From the NCBI GenBank assembly GCA_035533475.1, contig DATLTS010000025.1:124001-188000 (forward strand): a stretch of DNA of 64,000 bases, given 5' to 3'. Origin of the DNA: Mycobacteriales bacterium (GTDB lineage Bacteria > Actinomycetota > Actinomycetes > DATLTS01). The notes below the pieces were generated by a model that ran no database searches, was not told where the DNA came from, and saw only the letters and a program-made list of their open reading frames with translations. This document shows positions 56,598-64,000 of this stretch, piece after piece. How positions within the stretch are numbered: position 1 is the first letter of the stretch; each line of letters begins with the position of its first letter. The translations under genes and the position numbers were made by a program.

Positions 56598-57749
56598 GTG
56601 TCCGGCTACCTCGATGCAGCATCGGCGGTCCCGCTGCATCCGGCCGCCCGGGCGGCGTTGGAGCGCGCCCTGGCCGAGGGATGGACCGACCCCGCCCGGC
56701 TGTACGGGGCCGCCCGGCGGGTCCGGATCCGGCTCGACGAGGCGCGCGCCACGGTCGCCCGCGCACTCGGCGCCGAGCCGGAGGAGGTGAGCTTCACCGC
56801 CTCCGGAACCCAGGCCAACCACCTCGCAGTGCTCGGCGCCGCGGCCGGCCGGTGGCGGGCGGGCCGCCGGATCGTCGCCGGCGCGGTCGAGCACTCCAGC
56901 GTCCTCGCGGCCGCCGACCGACTGGCGAACGATCCGGCCGTCGCCGTCGACCTGATCGGGGTGGACCACACCGGCCGCGTCGACGTCGAGGCCTTCCGCG
57001 CGGCCCTAGGCCCGGACACCGCGCTCGCCTGCCTACAGACCGCGAACCATGAGGTCGGCACCCTTCAGCCGGTAGAGGAGATCTCGCCCGGGTGCGCGGC
57101 GGCAGGTGTCCCGTTGCTGATCGACGCCGCCCAGTCGGTGGGCCGCGTTCCGGTGGACGTGGACCGGCTCGGTGCCGGGCTGCTCACGGCGAGTGCCCAC
57201 AAGTGGGGCGGTCCACCGGGCGTCGGGATCCTCGTGGTGCGGCGTGGGGTGCGGTGGCGCTCACCGTTGCCCTCGGACGAACGGGAAAACGGTCGGGTGC
57301 CGGGGGCGGAGAACGTGCCCGCGATCCTCGCCGCCGCCGCCGCCCTGGATGCCCGCCTCGGCGAGATGGAGGCGGAAGGCACCCGGCTGCGCCGCCTCGT
57401 CGACCGGATCCGCGGCACAGTGCTCGACCGGATCCCGGACGTCGAGATCCTCGGCGACCCGGTCCGGCGGCTCCCGCACCTGGTGACGTTCTCCTGCCTC
57501 TACGTCGAGGGCGAGGCGTTGCTCGGCGAGCTGGACCGGGCCGGCTTCGCGGTGTCTTCCGGCTCCTCGTGCACCGCGGCCACCCGAAGCCCGTCGCACG
57601 TCCTCGAGGCGATGGGTGCCCTGACCCACGGCAACATCCGGGTGTCGCTGCACGCCGGCACGGACGACGCGGACGTCGACCGGTTCCTCGACCTTCTGCC
57701 GGTAGCCGTCGCCCGGCTGCGCCGCATCGCCGGCGCGGATCGGCTGTGA
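56598..57749 (+). CDS. Cysteine desulfurase (IscS/NifS family)
   Basis: PLP enzyme (383 aa) that mobilises sulfur from cysteine. The PLP lysine is K202 in LTASAHKWGGPPGVG, the conserved TANHEVGTLQPVEEI block binds PLP, and the persulfide-forming cysteine is C325 in SSGSSCTAATRSPSHV. The TusA-like gene starts inside its stop (TGATG), so the two are coupled and probably form a sulfur relay. Leaderless start. Confidence 0.93.
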   Translation: MSGYLDAASAVPLHPAARAALERALAEGWTDPARLYGAARRVRIRLDEARATVARALGAEPEEVSFTASGTQANHLAVLGAAAGRWRAGRRIVAGAVEHSSVLAAADRLANDPAVAVDLIGVDHTGRVDVEAFRAALGPDTALACLQTANHEVGTLQPVEEISPGCAAAGVPLLIDAAQSVGRVPVDVDRLGAGLLTASAHKWGGPPGVGILVVRRGVRWRSPLPSDERENGRVPGAENVPAILAAAAALDARLGEMEAEGTRLRRLVDRIRGTVLDRIPDVEILGDPVRRLPHLVTFSCLYVEGEALLGELDRAGFAVSSGSSCTAATRSPSHVLEAMGALTHGNIRVSLHAGTDDADVDRFLDLLPVAVARLRRIAGADRL

Positions 57750-57976
57750 TGGCCGACCTCACCCTGGACACCCGCGGCCGGCGGTGCCCGTTCCCGGTCA
57801 TCGAGCTGGCCCGCCGGATCGGCGAGCTCGCCCCCGGTGACGTCGTAGCCGTCGTCTCCGACGACGCCGCCGCCGGCCCGGACATCCGCGCCTGGTGCCG
57901 TCTCCGGGGGCAGGACTACGTCGGCGCCGAGGAGGAGCCGCCCGGCGCCGTCACGTACCGGGTGCGCCGGCGCTGA
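57749..57976 (+). CDS. tusA: TusA-like sulfurtransferase
   Basis: A 75-residue TusA/SirA-fold protein with the active-site motif CPFPVIEL (C13, CPxP). It receives persulfide sulfur from cysteine desulfurases, here the enzyme encoded directly upstream with a one-base overlap. Its last 26 nt overlap the end of the convergent PfkB-family kinase gene, so the two genes share coding sequence at their 3' ends. Confidence 0.88.
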   Translation: MADLTLDTRGRRCPFPVIELARRIGELAPGDVVAVVSDDAAAGPDIRAWCRLRGQDYVGAEEEPPGAVTYRVRRR

Positions 57977-58952
57977 CCCCGACCAGGTGCGGGCGCACCT
58001 CGTCCGCGGCGGCCGGCCCGTAGTTCTCCCCGAGTCGCTCCAGGAAGCGGGCCGGCTCGACGTCGTACTCCTGCGTACCGACGGTTTCCAGCACGAGGGT
58101 GGCCAGCAGGCAGCCCACCTGAGCCGAGCGCACGTGGTCGAGCTGCCAGCCCCGCGCGCTCAGGTAGCCGGCCCGGAAGGCGTCGCCGACCCCGGTCGGA
58201 TCGGCCTTGCGCAGCTCCGCGGCGGTCGGCACCTGGATCGGCTGGCCGGCTCGGAAGTCGATGACCACCCCCGCTGCCCCCTGGGTCGTGACCCGAACCC
58301 CGACCCGGTCGAGGACCTCGGCCGAGGACCAGCCGGTCTTGTCGAGCAGCAGGGCCAACTCGTACTGGTTGGTGAACAGGTAGGCGGCCCCGTCGACCAA
58401 CCGGCGGATCTGGTCACCATCGAGGCTGGACAGCTGTTGGGACGGGTCGGCGACGAATGCCAGCCCCTCGCCGCGGCACTCGTCGGTGTGGCGGAGCATG
58501 GCTTCGGGATCGTTGGGGCCGATGACCACGAGGTCGAGACCGCCGAGCCGTCGGCCGACCGGGGAGAGCGCGATCTCCCTGGCCTCCGCCATGGCCCCGG
58601 GGTAGAACGAGGCGATCTGGTTCTGGTCCCGGTCGGTGGTGCACAGGAACCGGGCGGTGTGCGCCACCTCGGACACGTGCACGCTGGACGTGTCGACCCC
58701 GTGCCGGTCCAGCCAGGAGCGGTAGTCATCGAAGTCGGCGCCGACCGCGCCGACCAGGGCGGGGCGGCCCCCGAGCTGGGCCATCCCGTAGCAGATGTTC
58801 GCGGCGACCCCCCCGCGGCGCACCACCAGCTCGTCCACGAGGAACGACAGCGACACGTGTCCGAGCTGATCGGGCAGCAACTGGTCGGCGAAACGACCGG
58901 GGAAGGTCATCAGATGGTCGGTGGCGATCGAGCCGGTGACCGCGACACGCAC
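57951..58952 (-). CDS. PfkB-family carbohydrate/nucleoside kinase (adenosine kinase-like)
   Basis: Ribokinase-fold kinase (333 aa). It starts VAVTGSIATDHLMTFPGRF, contains RRGGVAANICYGMAQLG near residue 45 and the catalytic DPTGVGDAFRAGYL with the base aspartate. It resembles the mycobacterial adenosine kinase AdoK, which lies beside ctaC and an IscA-like gene in the same way. The GTG at 58952 has GAGGAG 6 nt upstream. The substrate is inferred from context. Confidence 0.87.
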   Translation of the reverse strand: MRVAVTGSIATDHLMTFPGRFADQLLPDQLGHVSLSFLVDELVVRRGGVAANICYGMAQLGGRPALVGAVGADFDDYRSWLDRHGVDTSSVHVSEVAHTARFLCTTDRDQNQIASFYPGAMAEAREIALSPVGRRLGGLDLVVIGPNDPEAMLRHTDECRGEGLAFVADPSQQLSSLDGDQIRRLVDGAAYLFTNQYELALLLDKTGWSSAEVLDRVGVRVTTQGAAGVVIDFRAGQPIQVPTAAELRKADPTGVGDAFRAGYLSARGWQLDHVRSAQVGCLLATLVLETVGTQEYDVEPARFLERLGENYGPAAADEVRPHLVGVSAGAPGT

Positions 58953-59130
58953 GCGTTACTCCTCGAGGCTGGCTGCCGCGAGCGTAACGACCCCGGCCGG
59001 GGCGTCCGCCCGGGGCTCGGCCGGAAACGGGCGAAACTACCGCTGGGTAGGGCTATCCGACGCGGACGTCGGCTCCTACTGTGGGTAGACAACCGGAGCG
59101 CCGCCCACGGCCGAAGGAGCCTTTCCGTCC

Positions 59131-59337
59131 ATGACCACGCATCGCCAGATGCCGTCCGAAGTCGAGCCGGATGCCTTGATCGACCTCGTCGCCGACTGCG
59201 CCGAGATGCCGCCGGCGATGCTGCGCGGCGTCCGGGGTCGCCTCCCGCTGCCCACCCCCCGCCAGGTCGTCGACCTCGGCGAGCTGCTCACCGACCGCGT
59301 GATCCGGCTCGCCGACCGGGCCCAGACCTACCTCTGA
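59131..59337 (+). CDS. Small hypothetical protein
   Basis: A 68-residue, mostly helical acidic protein (DALIDLVADCAEMPPAML, QVVDLGELLTDRVIRLADR). AAGGAG lies upstream of ATG 59131 and a possible -10 (TACTGT) near 59079. No family is recognised. Its final codons and stop fall in the first unit of a 16-bp tandem repeat, so the C-terminus depends on repeat phase. The 178 nt before it contain only the short inverted repeat CTACC-GCTG-GGTAG. Confidence 0.5.
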   Translation: MTTHRQMPSEVEPDALIDLVADCAEMPPAMLRGVRGRLPLPTPRQVVDLGELLTDRVIRLADRAQTYL

Positions 59338-59390
59338 CCGGGCCTACCTCTGACCGGGCCTACCTCTGACCGGGCCGACCTCTGACCGGG
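59327..59390. repeat. 16-bp tandem repeat (four units)
   Basis: Units of CCTACCTCTGACCGGG at 59327, 59343 and 59359 are identical; the fourth (59375) has CCGACC in place of CCTACC, and a partial fifth follows. Each unit contains a TGA, and the first supplies the stop codon of the 68-aa gene. Sixteen bp is not a multiple of three, so each unit presents a different frame. Confidence 0.85.
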
Positions 59391-59412
59391 CCGACCGGGG
59401 CCTAGCCGCCGG

Positions 59413-59760
59413 TCAGTGGAACGAGTCGCCGCAGGCGCACGAACCGCCGGCGTTCGGGTTGTCGATCGTGAAGCCCTGCTTCTCGATGGTGTCCACGAAG
59501 TCGATGACCGCGCCGCTGAGGTAGGGCCCGCTCATCCGGTCGATCACCACGGACACGCCGCCGAAGTCGACGACGCTGTCACCGTCGAGGCTGCGCTCGT
59601 CGAAGAACAGCTGGTAGCGCAGGCCGGAGCAGCCACCGGGCTGAACGGCGACCCGCAGCGCCAGGTCGGCGCGCCCCTCCTGCTCGAGCAGCGTCTTGAC
59701 CTTGCCTGCCGCTGCATCGGTGAGAACCACGGTCTGCGGCGCGGTGTCCTGCACGGTCAT
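59413..59760 (-). CDS. erpA: A-type iron-sulfur carrier (IscA/ErpA-like)
   Basis: Fe-S cluster carrier (115 aa) with the three conserved cysteines C44 (PGGCSGLRYQ) and C108/C110 (GGSCACGDSFH). It hands [2Fe-2S] or [4Fe-4S] clusters to target proteins. The neighbouring divergent gene encodes NadA, a [4Fe-4S] enzyme, which is an obvious client. AGGAG lies 9 nt before the ATG at 59760. The 147 nt to nadA hold no further gene. Confidence 0.92.
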   Translation of the reverse strand: MTVQDTAPQTVVLTDAAAGKVKTLLEQEGRADLALRVAVQPGGCSGLRYQLFFDERSLDGDSVVDFGGVSVVIDRMSGPYLSGAVIDFVDTIEKQGFTIDNPNAGGSCACGDSFH

Positions 59761-59907
59761 CTGTGTCGCTCCTGCTCGTCGGCCCATCTTCCACTTCAAC
59801 GACGGATCGCCCCGCCCGATTCCGTGGCGCTCATCGTCCCACATGCCCGGCGCCTTCGCCGGACTAGTCGACCGGTTCGGGCATCGACCATATGCGACGA
59901 TCACGGG

Positions 59908-61068
59908 GTGACGACAGTCGAAGCGCGAACCGCGCTGCCGCTGTTCGTCCTCGGGCAGGAGGCGGCGGCGGAGGTCGAGCTCGGCACCGACTGCCCCGGC
60001 GAACTCCCCCCCGCGTCCGATCCGTCCCTGGTCGAGCGGGCCCGGGTGGCGAAGGCCGCCCTGGGCGAGCGGGTGTTCATCCTCGGGCATCACTACCAGC
60101 GGGACGAGGTCATCGCTTTCGCCGATGTCACCGGCGACTCGTTCCGCCTGGCCCGGGAGGCCGCCGGACGCCCGCAGGCGGACTACGTCGTGTTCTGTGG
60201 CGTGCATTTCATGGCCGAGTCCGCGGACATCCTCACCGCCGACCACCAGCAGGTGGTCCTTCCCGACCTGGCCGCCGGCTGCTCCATGGCGGACATGGCC
60301 CGCCTCGACGACGTCGAGGACTGCTGGGACAACCTCGCCGACGCCGGTATCGACGACTCGACCGTGCCGGTGACCTACATGAACTCGGCGGCCGACATCA
60401 AGGCGTTCACCGGCCGGCACGGCGGCACCGTGTGCACCTCGTCCAACGCCGGCCGGGCGCTACGCTGGGCCTTCGAGCGCGGCGAGCGGGTGCTGTTCCT
60501 CCCCGACCAGCACCTCGGGCGGAACACCGCGGTCCGAGACCTCGGACTCGACCTCGACGACTGCGTGGTCTACGACCCGCATCGGCCCGGCGGCGGGGCC
60601 ACCGCGGCGGAGCTACGCCGTGCCCGGATGATCCTCTGGCGCGGCCACTGCTCGGTGCACGGCCGGTTCGGGGTCGAGGCGGTGAACGAGGTCCGGGCCC
60701 GAGTCCCGGGTGTGCAGGTTCTCGTCCACCCGGAGTGCCGGCACGAGGTGGTGAACGCGGCCGACCTGGTGGGCTCCACCGAGTTCATCATCCGCACGGT
60801 CGAGGCGGCCCCGCCCGGCTCACGATGGGCGATCGGCACGGAGCTCAACCTCGTGCAGCGGCTCGCGGCGAACCACCCGGAGCAGACCATCGTCTTCCTC
60901 GACCGAACCGTCTGCTTCTGCTCGACGATGAACCGGATCGACCTGCCACATCTCGTCTGGGCCCTCGAATCCCTCGCCTCGGGTCGGCTGGTCAACCGGA
61001 TCCGGGTGGACGATCGGACCGCCACCGAGGCCCGTGCGGCGCTCGAGCAGATGCTCGCCCTGCCCTGA
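59908..61068 (+). CDS. nadA: Quinolinate synthase
   Basis: [4Fe-4S] enzyme (386 aa) that condenses iminoaspartate and dihydroxyacetone phosphate to quinolinate for NAD synthesis. Conserved blocks: ILGHHYQRDEVIAFAD, VFCGVHFMAESADIL, TYMNSAADIKAF, LPDQHLGRNTA, WRGHCSVHGRF and RTVCFCSTMNRI, whose cysteines include the three cluster ligands. GTG 59908 matches family starts; the frame continues upstream over the iscA region but without similarity. nadB and nadC are not adjacent. Ends 6 nt before the convergent pspAB stop. Confidence 0.94.
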   Translation: MTTVEARTALPLFVLGQEAAAEVELGTDCPGELPPASDPSLVERARVAKAALGERVFILGHHYQRDEVIAFADVTGDSFRLAREAAGRPQADYVVFCGVHFMAESADILTADHQQVVLPDLAAGCSMADMARLDDVEDCWDNLADAGIDDSTVPVTYMNSAADIKAFTGRHGGTVCTSSNAGRALRWAFERGERVLFLPDQHLGRNTAVRDLGLDLDDCVVYDPHRPGGGATAAELRRARMILWRGHCSVHGRFGVEAVNEVRARVPGVQVLVHPECRHEVVNAADLVGSTEFIIRTVEAAPPGSRWAIGTELNLVQRLAANHPEQTIVFLDRTVCFCSTMNRIDLPHLVWALESLASGRLVNRIRVDDRTATEARAALEQMLALP

Positions 61069-61074
61069 CCACGG

Positions 61075-61638
61075 TTACAGGCCGGGTGCCCCGTAGACCG
61101 GGAACCAGCGGGTCAGGTCCTCCTCGACCTTGAGGTCGGTGCCGATGGCCGCCCGGATCTCGAGTTCGAGTGCGTTGTCCCGCCGTTCCGGTCCGGTCGG
61201 CGCAAACGGGTACCACGTCCCCCGCTTGAACAGGTACACCAGGCCGAGCTTGCGGCTGCCGTCACCGAACGCGACCACCGTGCACAGCAACGCCGGGCCG
61301 AACCCGGCGTCGGCGATCGTCGAGTTCGCGGCATGCAGATCGGTGACGAGGGCCTCGACATCGACCGGCTGGGTGTGGCGGACCAGCCAGGTGAACCCGA
61401 AGGCGTCGGCTGTCTCGTCGAACTTGCCGGAGTCGAGGGCGAGCAACTTCTCGACCTCGTCACGCAGCCCGGCGAACGCCCCGCCCTCCGGGGATTTGAA
61501 GCAGACCGCGCCAACGCCGGTGGGGGTGAACGCGGTGCCGGCCTCGAGGGTGATCGCGGCGGACGGGACCGCGAACAGCTGGTCGAGATCGGGCTGGGCG
61601 GCCTTCGACCGGCCGAGAAGAACGTCGAGGAAACCCAC
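61075..61638 (-). CDS. pspAB: PspA-associated protein PspAB
   Basis: A 187-residue soluble protein that begins GFLDVLLGRSKAAQPDLDQLF and contains ITLEAGTAFTPTGVGAVCF, characteristic of PspAB, an actinobacterial partner of PspA. Its GTG start overlaps the htpX stop by one base (TAGTG). It is last in the pspA-pspAA-htpX-pspAB operon. Its molecular role is unknown; it is thought to act in envelope-stress signalling. Confidence 0.85.
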   Translation of the reverse strand: MGFLDVLLGRSKAAQPDLDQLFAVPSAAITLEAGTAFTPTGVGAVCFKSPEGGAFAGLRDEVEKLLALDSGKFDETADAFGFTWLVRHTQPVDVEALVTDLHAANSTIADAGFGPALLCTVVAFGDGSRKLGLVYLFKRGTWYPFAPTGPERRDNALELEIRAAIGTDLKVEEDLTRWFPVYGAPGL

Positions 61639-62561
61639 TAGACCGGCTGGCCGAGCTGCTGCGAGATGTGCGCCAGCTGGCGCAACCGGACCTCCAGCGA
61701 GGGGTGGGTGGAGAACAACGACGAGATGCTGAACCCCTGGGACAGCGCCGGCGCGAAGAAGAACGCGTTGAAGGCCTCAGCGTGGCGCAGGTCGCGCGAC
61801 GGGATCCGGGACATCTCGCCCGTGACCTTGGTCAGCGCGGACGCGAGCGCGGAGGGCCGGCCGGTGAGCAGCGCCCCGGAGCGGTCCGCGGACAGCTCCC
61901 GGTAGCGCGAGAGCGCGCGGGTGAGCACGAACGAGATCGCGTAGATGACCATGGAGAACAGCAGCACGACGAAGACCACGGCGACGCCGCCACCCTGGTC
62001 GTTGTTGTTGGAGCGGCGGTTGAACCCACCGAACATCTCCGAGTACAGCGCGAACCGGGTGACGAACCCGGCGGCCACGCCGAGGAACGAAGCCACCGTC
62101 ATCACCGCGACGTCCCGGTGCGCGACATGGGAGAGCTCGTGGGCGAGCACCCCTTCGAGCTCCTCGGTGTCGAGCCGGCGCAGGATCCCGGTGGTGGCGC
62201 AGACCACGGCCCGTTTCGGGCTGCGGCCGGTGGCGAAGGCGTTCGGCAGGTCGACGTCGGCGATCGCGACCGCCGGCTTCGGCATGTCGGCGAGGGCGCA
62301 GAGCCGGTCGACCACCGCATGCAGCTGCGGCGCCTCCTCCGGGGTCACGATCCGCCCGTTCATCGAGAACAGCGCGATCCGGTCGGAGAACCAGTACTGG
62401 CTGAACAGCAGGACGACGGCGATCACGAGGACGAGTCCGAGCTGGACATGCGCCAGCAGCAGGGCGGTGATTACGACGGCGTAGAGGGCGCCGAGGAGGA
62501 ACGCGGTCACGACCATCCTGGTCGCGAGCCCGCGATCCTGCGGGAAGCGGTTGCGTGCCAC
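61638..62561 (-). CDS. htpX: Membrane zinc metalloprotease HtpX
   Basis: M48-family membrane protease (307 aa) that degrades damaged membrane proteins. Two N-terminal helices (about 15-55), the zinc site HELSHVAHRD (H141, E142, H145), a second pair of hydrophobic segments around residues 155-225 and the third ligand glutamate in YRELSADRSGALL. GTG 62561 gives the family start (NRFPQDRGLATRMVV); the open frame continues upstream antisense-free but dissimilar. Placed between pspAA and pspAB. Confidence 0.92.
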   Translation of the reverse strand: MARNRFPQDRGLATRMVVTAFLLGALYAVVITALLLAHVQLGLVLVIAVVLLFSQYWFSDRIALFSMNGRIVTPEEAPQLHAVVDRLCALADMPKPAVAIADVDLPNAFATGRSPKRAVVCATTGILRRLDTEELEGVLAHELSHVAHRDVAVMTVASFLGVAAGFVTRFALYSEMFGGFNRRSNNNDQGGGVAVVFVVLLFSMVIYAISFVLTRALSRYRELSADRSGALLTGRPSALASALTKVTGEMSRIPSRDLRHAEAFNAFFFAPALSQGFSISSLFSTHPSLEVRLRQLAHISQQLGQPV

Positions 62562-62568
62562 GGCCGGC

Positions 62569-62847
62569 CTAACCCGCGACCAGGCCCTCGTCACCGAGGA
62601 GCTCGCGGACCTCGGCGAGCCCGGCGTCGGCGGAGGGGAGGACGAGATCGGAGGGGACCAGCAGGTCGTCGGCGAGTGGCGTGCCCAGCTGGCGGACCCG
62701 GTCGAGCAGCGCTGCGTGCGCCGCCCGGAAGGCGGCCTCGTCGTCGGCTTCGACCGCACGGAGCAAGGCGTTGTCGAGGGAGTTCAGTTCGTCGACCTCG
62801 GATTCGTCGACCTCGACCTGGCCCTCGCCGAGGATGCGGACGATCAT
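62569..62847 (-). CDS. pspAA: PspA-associated protein PspAA
   Basis: A 92-residue protein starting MIVRILGEGQVEVDESEVDEL, the signature of PspAA. The remainder is helical and acidic (AVEADDEAAFRAAHAALLDRV). Its ATG overlaps the pspA stop by 4 nt (ATGA), and htpX begins 7 nt after its stop. The family is found only with PspA and is proposed to modulate it. Confidence 0.88.
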   Translation of the reverse strand: MIVRILGEGQVEVDESEVDELNSLDNALLRAVEADDEAAFRAAHAALLDRVRQLGTPLADDLLVPSDLVLPSADAGLAEVRELLGDEGLVAG

Positions 62848-63608
62848 GACGAGCCCTCGGGCTGCGCGGCCGGCGCACCGGATGACTCGATCGCCGCCGC
62901 CGGTGTGCCGCTGCCAACCGCACCCTTGAGCTTCGCCAGCTCGAGTTCGACGTCGGACTGCGAGGACATCCGGTCGAGCTCGCTCTGGATGTCGTCCTTG
63001 GTCGTGCCGCTGGCGTCCTCGAGCGCCCCCGAGGCGATCAGCTCGTCGAGGGCACCGGCCCGGGCCTGGAGCTGAGCGGTCTTGTCCTCGGCGCGCTGCA
63101 TGGCCAGGCCGACGTCGCTCATCTCCTCGGAGATGCCGGAGAACGCCTCCCCGATCTTCGTCTGCGCCTCCGCCGCGGTGTAGGTCGCCTTGATCGTCTC
63201 CTTCTTCGTCCGGAAGGAGTCGACCTTGGTCTGCAGCCGCTGGCTGGCGAGGGTCAGCTTCTCCTCCTCGGCCTGGAGCTGCGCGTGCTGCGTCTCGAGG
63301 TCGGAGACCTGCGAGGTGACCGCGGAACGGCGGCTCAGCGCCTCCCGGGCCAGGTCGTCGCGACCGGCGGCGACCGCCTGGCTGGCCTGCGCCTGAAGCT
63401 TGTCCCCCGAGGCCTGGAGTTGCTGCATCTGAAGTTCGATGCGCTTGCGGCTGGTCGCGACGTCGGCGACCCCCCGGCGCACCTTCTGGAGCAACTCCAG
63501 CTGCTTCTGATAGGAGTAGTCCAAGGTTTCGCGCGGGTCCTCCGCACGGTCGAGCGCCTTGTTCGCTTTGGCCTTGAAGATCAAGGCGATTCGTCGCGTG
63601 ATGGCCAT
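62844..63608 (-). CDS. pspA: Phage shock protein A (PspA/IM30/Vipp1 family)
   Basis: Membrane-stabilising ESCRT-III-like protein (254 aa). It is almost entirely helical coiled coil: an amphipathic N-terminal helix (ITRRIALIFKAKANKALDRA), then ETLDYSYQKQLELLQKVRRG and the long hairpin to about residue 200, ending in a disordered Ser/Ala/Gly tail. First gene of the psp operon. A -10 (TAGGCT) lies at 63651-63646. Divergent from the DUF3043 gene. Confidence 0.93.
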   Translation of the reverse strand: MAITRRIALIFKAKANKALDRAEDPRETLDYSYQKQLELLQKVRRGVADVATSRKRIELQMQQLQASGDKLQAQASQAVAAGRDDLAREALSRRSAVTSQVSDLETQHAQLQAEEEKLTLASQRLQTKVDSFRTKKETIKATYTAAEAQTKIGEAFSGISEEMSDVGLAMQRAEDKTAQLQARAGALDELIASGALEDASGTTKDDIQSELDRMSSQSDVELELAKLKGAVGSGTPAAAIESSGAPAAQPEGSS

Positions 63609-63645
63609 GCCCGCTCAACGCCCTTCGATCGCGGTTCGTGCCTCC

Positions 63646-63651
63646 AGCCTA
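63646..63651 (-). promoter_or_regulatory. -10 element upstream of pspA
   Basis: Minus-strand TAGGCT, giving a start near 63639 and a leader of about 31 nt. It lies 19 nt from the divergent -10 of the DUF3043 gene. Confidence 0.4.
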
Positions 63652-63669
63652 AGCGACGATGGCGGCCCG

Positions 63670-63682
63670 TACCCTGGCAGCC
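63670..63682 (+). promoter_or_regulatory. -10 element of a leaderless promoter
   Basis: TACCCT at 63670-63675, then 7 nt, then GTG 63683. Confidence 0.5.
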
Positions 63683-64000
63683 GTGGGGCTTCTGCGCAGA
63701 ACGACCGAACCCGGGCCGGCGGTAGAGGTCGCCCCGGCGCCGGCGCAACCGCCGGTCGGCAAGGGTCGGCCGACCCCGAAGCGCCGGGAAGCCGAGCGCA
63801 CCCGCCGGGCCGCCGTCCCCGCCCCGGCCACCCGGCGCGAGGCCTACCGCCGGCGGCGGAGCGAGATCAAAGGCGAGCGGCGGACGATGCGCCGGGCACT
63901 GGCGACCGGCGACGAGAAGAACCTGCCGCCGCGCGACGCGGGGCCGGTCCGACGCCATGTCCGGGACGTCGTGGACTCCCGGCGCAATGTCGGCGGCCTT
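63683..64000 (+). CDS. DUF3043 membrane protein, 5' part
   Basis: The first 106 codons of a conserved actinobacterial protein, cut by the window end. The basic N-terminus with GKGRPTPKRREAERTRR and the later TGDEKNLPPRDAGPVRRHVRD is the DUF3043 signature; in complete members a set of membrane helices follows. It sits beside pspA in streptomycetes too. Function unknown. Start chosen from the leaderless -10 and family N-terminus. Confidence 0.8.
   Translation, partial: MGLLRRTTEPGPAVEVAPAPAQPPVGKGRPTPKRREAERTRRAAVPAPATRREAYRRRRSEIKGERRTMRRALATGDEKNLPPRDAGPVRRHVRDVVDSRRNVGGL

Noticed and set aside
58953-59130. tRNA or small RNA gene in the gap before the 68-aa gene
   Set aside because: No cloverleaf, no TTCGA-type T-loop; only a 5-bp inverted repeat is present.
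59327-59390. Short repeats as a CRISPR or transposon end
   Set aside because: Sixteen-bp head-to-tail units without spacers, without inverted partner and without adjacent transposase or cas genes.

Overview
The window is about 64 kb of very GC-rich, gene-dense DNA from an actinomycete (class Actinomycetes). The evidence is GTG starts and strong G/C third positions throughout, plus actinobacterial marker genes: a SepH-type division protein, a GlnE-free but typical QcrCAB/CtaCDEF respiratory locus with a diheme QcrC, a class II DAHP synthase, PimB-like mannosyltransferase, and a PspA-PspAA-HtpX-PspAB set. Many genes lack a Shine-Dalgarno sequence and instead have a TANNNT -10 hexamer 6-9 nt before the start codon (leaderless transcripts). 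The order within the Actinomycetes cannot be fixed from the sequence alone.

Layout. 1-3.3 kb: TPP riboswitch and thiOSG, then a convergent D-2-hydroxyacid dehydrogenase. 3.3-12.4 kb: LysM/transglycosylase under a triple GTCAC (MtrA-like) promoter, PASTA Ser/Thr kinase, endonuclease IV, EAL-GAF c-di-GMP phosphodiesterase, methyltransferase, EamA permease, CPBP protease. 12.5-21 kb: class I DAHP synthase, threonine aldolase, a sigma-like/zinc-finger/membrane fusion, glycerol kinase, RlpA-like protein, a phosphofructokinase with pyrophosphate-type residues, and class II DAHP synthase. 21-35 kb: PlsC, lipase-like hydrolase, ornithine cyclodeaminase-like protein, ROK glucokinase, ArsA-type ATPase, SRPBCC protein, metallophosphoesterase, acyl-CoA ligase with a coupled two-component system, and a mannosyltransferase. 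35-42.4 kb: SepH, NlpC/P60 endopeptidase under a c-di-AMP riboswitch, small zinc-binding proteins, acyl-CoA carboxylase beta chain, DEDD exonuclease-GIY-YIG fusion, Lrp-type sensor.

42.4-56.5 kb: trpD, then ctaE-qcrCAB (+) facing ctaCDF (-). The space between the two respiratory operons (about 48.4-53.5 kb) holds an accessory island: an EXORDIUM-like secreted protein, zinc ribbon, YjbR protein, a frameshifted GNAT acetyltransferase, a secreted BNR-repeat protein, a HicAB toxin-antitoxin pair and a probable transposase remnant. 56.5-64 kb: cysteine desulfurase, TusA-like protein, PfkB-family kinase, A-type Fe-S carrier, quinolinate synthase, the Psp envelope-stress operon and the start of a DUF3043 gene cut by the window end.

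Together the core genes cover thiamine thiazole synthesis, entry to the shikimate/tryptophan pathway, glycolysis, aerobic respiration (bc1-aa3 supercomplex), Fe-S/NAD synthesis and cell-wall remodelling. The cell-wall genes carry the clearest regulation: an MtrA-like box, a c-di-AMP riboswitch and a membrane kinase with wall-sensing PASTA repeats. The most unusual items are the sigma-like/anti-sigma-like membrane fusion, the PPi-type PFK, the accessory island inside the respiratory locus and the repeats at 37.6 and 59.3 kb.
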